From NCBI GenBank assembly GCA_021780095.1, contig JAJXZK010000461.1:1-19838 (forward strand): a DNA stretch of 19,838 nucleotides, given 5' to 3'. How positions within the stretch are numbered: the stretch's first letter is position 1; every line of letters begins with the position of its first letter. Below the pieces are notes generated by a model. The model did no database searches. It had not been told where the DNA came from and worked only from the letters and a program-made list of their open reading frames with translations. Of this stretch, positions 1 to 5,810 are shown piece after piece. The translations under genes and the position numbers were made by a program. The DNA is from Acidobacteriota bacterium. Its GTDB lineage: Bacteria; Acidobacteriota; Terriglobia; Terriglobales; Acidobacteriaceae.

Positions 1-169
1 TGACATCGTTCTTCGTGCCGACAAATGTCTTGAGCTGTTCCAGCACGCGCTGGTACAGGGCGCGAAATTCCGGAGTGCGATGATGCAGGTCAGCGGCAGC
101 CATGGCAAACTGCGCCGCTGGCAGCAAAGGAGTCGGGCCGGGAGTAAAGAGACGCGTCTTATGGAACAT
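1..169 (-). CDS. Class V (PLP-dependent) aminotransferase, N-terminal fragment
   Basis: The 5' end of a gene that runs off the left edge; 56 complete codons are visible. It starts at the ATG at 169-167. The N-terminus contains LFTPGPTPLLP followed about 20 residues later by HHRTPEFRALYQ. This is the hallmark start of the alanine/serine-glyoxylate aminotransferase and phosphoserine aminotransferase-like class V family: the TPGPT loop near the cofactor phosphate, then the H-R-T/S-x-E/D-F segment. The family transfers amino groups using pyridoxal phosphate in the cytoplasm. Most of the protein, including the Schiff-base lysine, lies outside the window, so the substrate cannot be set; serine-pyruvate, serine-glyoxylate and alanine-glyoxylate activities are all possible. 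An ATG 9 bases upstream opens a different frame without the motif. The gene diverges from the GatB/YqeY-domain gene and shares a short AT-rich promoter region with it. Confidence 0.8.
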   Translation of the reverse strand, partial: MFHKTRLFTPGPTPLLPAAQFAMAAADLHHRTPEFRALYQRVLEQLKTFVGTKNDV

Positions 170-210
170 GCTTCCATTCTAGTGAAAAAACAAGCGTTTT
201 GCCGCACGCC

Positions 211-246
211 TATAATTAGAGGATTGCGGTCTTTTTTGGCAAAAAA
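211..246 (+). promoter_or_regulatory. Likely promoter region for the GatB/YqeY gene, with an A/T palindrome
   Basis: A perfect TATAAT sits at 211-216 in the short divergent spacer, about 50 bases before the GTG start at 266. No convincing -35 box stands 16-18 bases upstream, so this is a -10 call only. A palindrome of seven T/A-rich pairs around one central base (TTTTTTG-G-CAAAAAA, 232-246) lies just after the expected start point and could be an operator. Its TTTTGCC/GGCAAAA core is echoed at 197-203. On the opposite strand, TTGCCA followed 18 bases later by TAATTA could drive the aminotransferase gene. All of this is inference from base patterns. Confidence 0.35.
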
Positions 247-265
247 TTAAAAGGCGGTGGTTGCG

Positions 266-733
266 GTGAGCTTGACGGACAAAGTGCAGCAGGACATGGT
301 CGCGGCAATGAAGTCGCGCGAGGCAGATCGCCTTTCGACCCTCCGCATGATGAAATCCGCCCTCAAGAATAAGGAAATCGACAAACGCGCGCCGCTCACC
401 GATGCCGAAGCCGAGCAGGTGCTGGTCACCATGGTCAAGCAGCGCCGGGATTCCATTGAGCAGTTTACCAAGGGCAACCGCATGGACCTGGTGGAGAAAG
501 AAGCCGCCGAAATTCCGATTATTGAGGGCTATCTGTCCAAGTCCGCATCCCCAGAGGACATTCGCAGCAACGTCGAAGCCGTCATCGCGGAAATGTCCGC
601 CGCCGGCAACAAACCAACCCCGCGCGATATGGGAAGCGTGATGAAAGCAGTGCAGGCTAGGTTTCAATCCGCCGGAATGCGCGCCGACGGCAAACTGGTC
701 AGCGAACAAGTAAAAGCCGCCCTGGCTGGCTGA
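266..733 (+). CDS. GatB/YqeY domain-containing protein
   Basis: A 155-residue helical protein of the YqeY family, the stand-alone form of the C-terminal tRNA-binding domain of GatB (Asp/Glu-tRNA amidotransferase subunit B). Family traits are visible: SLTDKVQQDM at the start, LSTLRMMKSALKNKEID in the first helices, a middle RRDSIEQFTKGNRMDLVEKE segment, and a C-terminal PRDMGSVMKAVQ segment. The usual length is about 150 residues. I chose the GTG at 266 because AAGGCGG at 252-258 sits at normal spacing for it. The GTG at 257 is in frame but overlaps that ribosome-binding site, and homologues usually begin M-S/T-L. A role in tRNA-dependent amidation is inferred from GatB; the true function of free-standing YqeY proteins is poorly defined. 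The gene converges with the RNase HI gene, with 39 bases between the stop codons and no strong terminator. Confidence 0.9.
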   Translation: MSLTDKVQQDMVAAMKSREADRLSTLRMMKSALKNKEIDKRAPLTDAEAEQVLVTMVKQRRDSIEQFTKGNRMDLVEKEAAEIPIIEGYLSKSASPEDIRSNVEAVIAEMSAAGNKPTPRDMGSVMKAVQARFQSAGMRADGKLVSEQVKAALAG

Positions 734-772
734 AACCAGCTCGCCTTCATTCCACACTGTTGAAGAGGCTTT

Positions 773-1453
773 CTAGGACTTTCCCGCTCGTTGACCCAGC
801 GCTTTTTCCGGCATGACCACCACAATGGTCCCCTCCGGAATCGACCCCTCCAGCAAATTGATTTTTCCCTCTTTCACGATCCCTCGAAGCGGTCGTACCG
901 GTGGCGCTTCTTCGGCAATCGGCGAACTGGGCGAGCTGCCTACGCCAGCCTTCACCTCCGACTTCCGGCGCATCCCGCGATCCATCGCTTGGTTCGCCAA
1001 CTCGTCGGCCTTTTTGTTCTTGCCTCGCAGCACATGTTCAATCTGGAAGGCCTCCAGCTTGGCAATACGTCGTTTGGCCTCCTCATATAGCGGTCGTAGA
1101 TCCGGGCTCTGCACGCGATATTGCCCACGAATTTGCTTCACCATCAATTCCGAGTCTGAAACAACTCGCAGCCGTGGATGCCCTTTGGCCAGTGCAAATT
1201 CCAGCGCCGCCAGCAGGCCCGAGTATTCTGCAACATTGTTGGTTCGCATCCCGAGAAACTCGCTCAGTTCGCCCAGGATCTTTCCGTCCCCCCCCAGAAT
1301 CACCACCCCATAGCCGGATGGACCGGGATTGCCGCGCGATCCCCCATCCGTGTAGGCGACGGCCCAGTTGCCGGCGGCCGGTTTGCGGGCTGAATCATTG
1401 GAAAAAAATGAGGATTGGGCGTCCCCGGAGGGTCGATTGGAAACAGGAGTCAT
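773..1453 (-). CDS. Ribonuclease HI with a C-terminal extension
   Basis: A 226-residue RNase H-fold protein that should cut the RNA strand of RNA-DNA hybrids. The core (about residues 29-160) has the four acidic metal ligands in the expected order: Asp36 in YTDGGSRGNPGP, Glu77 in TNNVAEYSGLLAAL, Asp100 in VVSDSELMVKQI and Asp150 in NKKADELAN. The DGGSRGNPGP and NNVAEY signature is that of the short RNase HI type lacking the basic protrusion of the E. coli enzyme. About 28 low-complexity residues precede the core. After a Ser/Pro-rich linker (about 170-187) comes a segment of roughly 28 residues, RGIVKEGKINLLEGSIPEGT onward, which looks like a beta-hairpin of the AF2212/DUF104 kind. The start is the ATG at 1453; the ribosome-binding site is weak. 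The gene may be called rnhA, but this branch is better left unnamed. It converges with the GatB/YqeY gene and diverges from the sigma factor. Confidence 0.9.
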   Translation of the reverse strand: MTPVSNRPSGDAQSSFFSNDSARKPAAGNWAVAYTDGGSRGNPGPSGYGVVILGGDGKILGELSEFLGMRTNNVAEYSGLLAALEFALAKGHPRLRVVSDSELMVKQIRGQYRVQSPDLRPLYEEAKRRIAKLEAFQIEHVLRGKNKKADELANQAMDRGMRRKSEVKAGVGSSPSSPIAEEAPPVRPLRGIVKEGKINLLEGSIPEGTIVVVMPEKALGQRAGKS

Positions 1454-1584
1454 GACGCCCAGTGTAGAGCAAAATCAGCCACACCATCTTCTCGCACCAC
1501 GGGCCGCTTTCCATAAGAGACCGGTCATTCCAGCCCGAACCAAAAGAAAGAAAGGGAGAACGGCGCTCCAGATGGAGCCTGCCG

Positions 1585-1604
1585 CCCCCCCCCCAAGCCC
1601 CCCC
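1585..1604. repeat. Poly-C tracts (C10 and C7) upstream of the sigma-factor gene
   Basis: Ten consecutive C residues at 1585-1594, then AAG, then seven C residues at 1598-1604. They lie in the 212-base spacer between the divergent RNase HI and sigma-factor genes, 62-81 bases before the sigma ATG. Just upstream, GCTCC-AGAT-GGAGC (1565-1578) is a small perfect hairpin. Long G/C homopolymers can change length by slipped-strand mispairing, and when they sit near a promoter they can change expression. Whether that happens here is unknown. Such tracts are also places where sequencing reads miscount. Confidence 0.6.
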
Positions 1605-1665
1605 AATACGCTGGATCGGCTCACGTTTGGCAAAAGCTGCCGTCAAAACATTGGAGACATACTCG

Positions 1666-2355
1666 ATGGAGTCACAGCGATTCGCCATCCTTACGCAAGA
1701 TGCCTTTGCTTCCCCACAAAGCCGAACTGCATCCTCCCAGATACAATCAAGACCAAGGATGTACGCAGAAAGTTCAGCGCGGCTGCAGGACGCGGAGCTC
1801 ATCCGCGAGGCGCAAAAAGGGTCCCGTGAGGCCTTTGATGCGCTTGTGCGCCAGTACGACCAGGCCGTGCTGCGCCTCGCCATGCACCTGACGGGTTCAG
1901 AACAGGATGCGCAGGACATCCATCAGGAAGCGTTCCTGAAGGCCTATCGCCACATCGGCAGCTTTCGCTTCGAGTGCTCCTTCTATACATGGATCTATCG
2001 CATCGTCACCAACCTGTGTCTGGACCTCCTGCGCCGCCGCAAAACTCGCCGCGAAGATCCGGCAGTGATCGTCGACGCGACCGGCGAGGAACACGACACC
2101 ATGGTCAATGTGTCGGACGATCGCGCCATGGCGAATCCCGGGCGGGAACTCGATCGAAAAATATTGGCGGAGAAAATTCAAACAGCGTTAGCGACGTTGA
2201 CTCCACGCGAGCGCACTGTGTTTGAGCTGAAGCATTACCAGGGTTTGCGGCTGCGGACCATTGGCGAGATGTTAAACACAACGGAAGAGACAGCGAAGAA
2301 CACGCTCTTTCGTGCCACCCGTAAACTGCGGACACAGTTGTCAGTCGTGCGATAA
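1666..2355 (+). CDS. ECF-subfamily RNA polymerase sigma factor
   Basis: A 229-residue sigma-70 family protein of the extracytoplasmic function group, which directs RNA polymerase to a small regulon. Region 2 (about 57-124) includes QDIHQEAFLKAYRHIGSFR and FYTWIYRIVTNLCLDLLRRR, matching the core-binding and -10 recognition helices. An acidic linker follows (about 130-165). Region 4 (about 168-222) holds LTPRERTVFELKHYQGL and the helix-turn-helix TIGEMLNTTEETAKNTLFRA. There is no region 1 or 3, as expected. The ATG at 1666 was chosen because GGAGA at 1653-1657 lies 8 bases before it; in-frame TTG 1627 lacks a site and ATG 1759 is too close to its AAGG. The N-terminus before region 2 is about 40 residues longer than in many ECF factors. 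The membrane anti-sigma gene follows after 46 bases, so release of that partner is the likely control. Confidence 0.95.
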   Translation: MESQRFAILTQDAFASPQSRTASSQIQSRPRMYAESSARLQDAELIREAQKGSREAFDALVRQYDQAVLRLAMHLTGSEQDAQDIHQEAFLKAYRHIGSFRFECSFYTWIYRIVTNLCLDLLRRRKTRREDPAVIVDATGEEHDTMVNVSDDRAMANPGRELDRKILAEKIQTALATLTPRERTVFELKHYQGLRLRTIGEMLNTTEETAKNTLFRATRKLRTQLSVVR

Positions 2356-2401
2356 AAGACGGTAAAAAAATGATCTACTTTTCCAACTTCAGGAGCAGGC
2401 C

Positions 2402-3370
2402 ATGAAATGCGATCACGCACAAGAGTTGATTGTGCAGTACATCTATGGAGAGCTGTCCGACGAACACAGTCACAGCCTGGAACTTCACATGGCGGGCTGT
2501 GAATTTTGTCGAGCTGAGCTGCAGGCCTACCAGGCGCTTCGACAGACACTGTCTCTGACGCCGGTCGAGGAACCCTCCCCCAACTTCCTCGCCCAAAGCC
2601 GTGTCCGGCTGGATGATGCACTGGATCTGTTGCCGCCTGCTAGCTTGTGGATGCGATTTGAAATCGGATGGCAGGGATTTCTTGCCCAGTTGCACGCCGC
2701 ACCCGGCATGGCGATGGCCGTCGCCGTGGTGGGCCTGGGTATTGGAGCCTCGGCTGGACACTACTGGAAGCATTCGCTGGAACACCACCCTGCCGCCCAG
2801 CTTGCCGCGGCGGTCGCACCCGCGGTAGGCACTGCAGCTCCGTCGGTCTATAACGTAAGCCAGATTGTGCAGCACCCGAATACCGACATGGTAGAGGTCC
2901 ATTTCAATACCATGGTGCCCGCCACGGTCGAGGGTTCGATCGACGACCCAGAGGTGCGAAAGCTGCTGTTGATGGCCACCCAGAATGCCGTCGATCCAAA
3001 TGTCCAAAGCAATTCTGTCGCTCTGCTCGCGGCACAATGCAAGGCCGGTCACTTCTGTGAGGATGGGCCCGTGCGGACTGCCCTGATGGTCGCTTTACGC
3101 TATGACCGCGACCCTGCAGTGCGCTTGAAAGCTCTGGAAGGCCTCAAACCGTATGTGGGCCAGGATGTCCGGGTGCGAGATGCCGTGCTCGAATCTCTGA
3201 TGCATGACCCCAGCCAGTCCGTTCGCAGCCAGGCGTTACAGATGCTGGAGCCTGTCCAGGCAGACAGCAGTGTACGCATGGTGCTGCAAAACGTCTCCAC
3301 TGGTGACGACAATCCGGCCATCCGCGAAGCGTCACTAAAAGTTCTTCAGGCAATTCCCCCCACGGAATAA
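2402..3370 (+). CDS. Membrane anti-sigma factor: zinc-finger N-terminus, periplasmic HEAT repeats
   Basis: A 322-residue protein expected to hold the upstream sigma factor at the inner membrane. The N-terminus is a putative zinc-finger anti-sigma domain (zf-HC2/ZAS) with the H-x3-C-x2-C motif at His29, Cys33 and Cys36, plus Cys3 and His5. One hydrophobic helix at about 102-118 is the only membrane segment. The outer part has an Ala-rich linker, then about 140 residues (180-320) of helical HEAT-like repeats: DPNVQSNSVALLA, DPAVRLKALEGLKPYV, DPSQSVRSQALQMLEPV, NPAIREASLKVLQAI. A good AGGAG (2391-2395) sits 6 bases before the ATG. HEAT repeats are protein-binding scaffolds, so the outer domain probably binds a partner rather than being only a cleavage site. 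Cys213 and Cys219 lie close together on the presumed periplasmic side. The gene is in one operon with the sigma factor and the PDZ protein. Confidence 0.9.
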   Translation: MKCDHAQELIVQYIYGELSDEHSHSLELHMAGCEFCRAELQAYQALRQTLSLTPVEEPSPNFLAQSRVRLDDALDLLPPASLWMRFEIGWQGFLAQLHAAPGMAMAVAVVGLGIGASAGHYWKHSLEHHPAAQLAAAVAPAVGTAAPSVYNVSQIVQHPNTDMVEVHFNTMVPATVEGSIDDPEVRKLLLMATQNAVDPNVQSNSVALLAAQCKAGHFCEDGPVRTALMVALRYDRDPAVRLKALEGLKPYVGQDVRVRDAVLESLMHDPSQSVRSQALQMLEPVQADSSVRMVLQNVSTGDDNPAIREASLKVLQAIPPTE

Positions 3371-3467
3371 GCGCACCAACTGTCCTGATACAGTAAGGCG
3401 CGGAGCCGAGTTGCGGATCGGACATAAAATAAGCCGCCAGCGCGCATTGGACTACAGAAGTGAATCT

Positions 3468-4346
3468 ATGAAACATCGACCGTTCCTATTGAGTCTTGCC
3501 TGCCTTGTTCTGCTTGTGCTGCCAGCTGCAGCCGGCACGCATCCCATGGAACCGATCGTCGGCATGAGCAGTTCTCACCATCGCGGCGGATATCTTGGCG
3601 TAGATTTCGAAAACCTGACTAAGCAACAACGAAAAAAGCTTCATCTGGCTTCGAATGAAGGGGTCGAAATTGCCGCCGTGGACCACGATGCGCCGGCTGG
3701 AAAAGCCGGGCTGCATGCCAATGATGTGATCGTGAAGTTCGCCGGCAAAAAGGCTGAGAGCGCCGAAGGCCTAACCGACGCGCTGCATAAAATGAATCCC
3801 GGAGAATCCGTCGTGCTGGATATTGTCCGCGACGGCAAACCCATGGAGATCACGGTTGTGCTGGCAGACCGCGATACGGTCGAGAAGGAAGCCTGGTCGC
3901 AGCACTACACCGTTCCCGACCCCAGCGCGCAAACAGCGACGCAGGCGCCTGTCCAGCCTCCGCCGCCCAGTGGATTTTTCGGCGTGGCTTCCTCCGACAT
4001 TGGCAAGACGTTCAGTTCGAATGGCGGCCTCATGAGCTATATTCCAGGCACGCCTCCGTATACCGGCATCACTCTGGACGTTTTAAATCCGCAGCTGGCA
4101 CACTACTTTGGCCTGAAGAATACGACCGGTTTGCTGGTCAAGAGCATCGATCGCAACAGCCCCGGCCTGCGCGCCGGCGTGCAGGCCGGCGACGTGATCT
4201 GCAAGGCGGACGAGGTACCGATGACCTCTCGCAGTAAATGGAATCACGCGCTACGGCAAAATAAGAAGGCGTCGATCAAGCTGCAGATCCTGCGCAATCG
4301 CCAGCCGCAAATTTTGATTCTGACTCTAGCCGCCAGCAAATCCTGA
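3468..4346 (+). CDS. Exported protein with two PDZ domains, no protease domain
   Basis: A 292-residue exported protein. Residues 1-23 form a signal peptide (MKHR, a Leu-rich core, cleavage near AAAG-THP). PDZ domain 1 spans about 40-133: carboxylate-binding loop GYLGV, then APAGKAGLHANDVIVKFAG. PDZ domain 2 spans about 200-288: SPGLRAGVQAGDVICKADE. A Pro/Gln-rich linker (about 150-170) joins them. No serine protease triad is present, so it is more likely a sensor or scaffold that binds exposed C-termini, as the PDZ domains of DegS and DegP do. The open frame extends to 3411, but the ATG at 3468 was chosen because it begins the signal peptide; the ribosome-binding site (AGAAG) is weak. The gene lies 97 bases after the anti-sigma gene. 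It may feed an envelope signal to that anti-sigma factor, which is inferred from position only. Confidence 0.88.
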   Translation: MKHRPFLLSLACLVLLVLPAAAGTHPMEPIVGMSSSHHRGGYLGVDFENLTKQQRKKLHLASNEGVEIAAVDHDAPAGKAGLHANDVIVKFAGKKAESAEGLTDALHKMNPGESVVLDIVRDGKPMEITVVLADRDTVEKEAWSQHYTVPDPSAQTATQAPVQPPPPSGFFGVASSDIGKTFSSNGGLMSYIPGTPPYTGITLDVLNPQLAHYFGLKNTTGLLVKSIDRNSPGLRAGVQAGDVICKADEVPMTSRSKWNHALRQNKKASIKLQILRNRQPQILILTLAASKS

Positions 4347-4359
4347 GCAGGTCACTGTG

Positions 4360-4375
4360 CGCGGCTTATGCCGCG
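4360..4375. terminator. Small GC hairpin between convergent genes
   Basis: CGCGGC-TTAT-GCCGCG forms a perfect 6-bp stem with a 4-base loop. It spans the stop codon of the MFS gene and begins 13 bases after the stop of the PDZ gene. There is no U-run on either side, so it would be an imperfect intrinsic terminator at best, perhaps acting both ways. Confidence 0.35.
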
Positions 4376-5688
4376 GCGACGCTGCCAGGCAGAGTGGGTC
4401 GGCTCAATCCATACATCAACGCAGCGCCCAGTGCCAACGTGATCGCTGCGGCCAACAATCCGACCGAAAAGAAATGTGTGCGGTCCACCAACCAGCCCAT
4501 CCAGAACGGACCGAAGAAACCGCCCAGACAGCCGATCGCGTTAATGACGGCGATGCCCGCGACGCCATTCTCTCCAAGGTGTTCTGTTGCTGCAACCCAG
4601 AACAGCGGCATGGCGGAGCAGATGCCTAGCGCCGCAATCGAAAATCCTGCCACGCTGACCGCGACCACATGGGTGACCGAGGCGATGTACATTCCCAAAG
4701 CTGCTGCCAGAAATGCGAGCACCACGTGCCACCTTCTCTCCCCCGAGCGGTCAGAATGCCGCGACCACAGAACCATGCCCACCGTCGCAATGACATAGGG
4801 TAACGCCGTCATCCAGCCCGTTTGCGCCACCGGAAGTCCTTGCGACGTGAGGATGCGTGGAATCCAGAATCCCAGCCCATACAGTCCAATCATCAGGATG
4901 AAATAGCCCAGCGCAAAGCCCAGCACGGTACGGCTGCGCAATAAATGGATCCACGAGGCATGCGCGGTCGTCGGTCGCGACTCACCGGAGATGGCAGCGA
5001 CCAGCCACGACGACTCTTGCGGCGACAGCCAGGTCGCTTTCTTCGGTGAGTCCGCAAGGATCTTCGGAATCATCAGGCCGACGACAATGGCGAGTCCGCC
5101 TTCCAGCACAAACAGCCACTGCCAGCCCCTAAGTCCGGCAATGCCATTCATCTTCAGGATGGCCATCGACAACGGCGCGCCGACCACGGTCGATAGCGGA
5201 ATCGACACAATGAACAGCGACATCAGGCCGCCGCGCACAGAAGCCGGCAGCCAGAAGGTTAGATACAACACTACGCCCGGAAAAAATCCGGACTCCGCCG
5301 CTCCCAGCAGAAAGCGCATCACCATGTAGGAACTGCTGGTGTGCACCAAGGCAAATCCTGCCGAAACCAATCCCATCAGAACCAGCAACACCGTCAGCCA
5401 CAACCGCGCGCCGACTTTCGCCAGCATAAAGTTACTGGGCACTTCAAACGGGACATAGCCCACAAAGAAAATTCCCGCACCAATGCCGAACAGCGTATTG
5501 CTCAGCCCCAGATCGCTGTTCATCGTGAGTGCCGCGAAGCTAACGTTGACGCGATTGAGAAACGCGGCAAGATAAAGCAACATTAGGAACGGAATTAGCC
5601 GGAAAGTGATGCGCCGATAGATTCGCTTCAGATCCAGTGCGGTATGTGTTGGATCCGTTGCGGCGAGTGAGGGATTGGATAAGTTCAT
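4366..5688 (-). CDS. MFS transporter, anion:cation symporter (ACS) type
   Basis: A 440-residue inner-membrane protein with about 12 hydrophobic helices, the usual length for the major facilitator superfamily. The N-terminus has the ACS-family (tartrate/phthalate/hexuronate-like) look: RRITFRLIPFLMLLYLAAFL then NRVNVSFAAL in helix 1. The helix 2-3 loop is changed at FMLAKVGARLWLTVL, the conserved family position following a P-S-N motif (EVPSNFMLAKVG). FLLGAAESGFFPGVVLYLTFWLP in helices 4-5 is typical of this family. Members usually import small organic anions with protons. No catabolic gene lies beside it, so the substrate cannot be inferred. The start is the ATG at 5688 with only a weak GAGA-type ribosome-binding site. 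It converges with the PDZ gene and follows the RND operon on the same strand after 122 bases; read-through from that operon is possible but not shown. Confidence 0.9.
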   Translation of the reverse strand: MNLSNPSLAATDPTHTALDLKRIYRRITFRLIPFLMLLYLAAFLNRVNVSFAALTMNSDLGLSNTLFGIGAGIFFVGYVPFEVPSNFMLAKVGARLWLTVLLVLMGLVSAGFALVHTSSSYMVMRFLLGAAESGFFPGVVLYLTFWLPASVRGGLMSLFIVSIPLSTVVGAPLSMAILKMNGIAGLRGWQWLFVLEGGLAIVVGLMIPKILADSPKKATWLSPQESSWLVAAISGESRPTTAHASWIHLLRSRTVLGFALGYFILMIGLYGLGFWIPRILTSQGLPVAQTGWMTALPYVIATVGMVLWSRHSDRSGERRWHVVLAFLAAALGMYIASVTHVVAVSVAGFSIAALGICSAMPLFWVAATEHLGENGVAGIAVINAIGCLGGFFGPFWMGWLVDRTHFFSVGLLAAAITLALGAALMYGLSRPTLPGSVAAA

Positions 5689-5810
5689 GGTCGTCTCGCT
5701 ACATCCACGTCAGGCTTCCCCAAGTATAAGCAGACCCGCTCGATGACGACACGCGCGGCGGACGCAGCAACTGAGAGTACGCCCCTCGATGTTTGTGGTT
5801 GCCCGCCTGA

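Noticed and set aside
726..741. GCTGG-CTGAAA-CCAGC hairpin at the end of the GatB/YqeY gene as a terminator.
   Set aside because: The stem is only 5 bp, overlaps the stop codon and has no U-run; too weak to call.
1395..1919. A 174-codon - strand frame across the RNase HI/sigma spacer.
   Set aside because: It overlaps the start of the RNase HI gene and the 5' part of the sigma gene, with Ser/Arg/Cys-rich composition and no domain.
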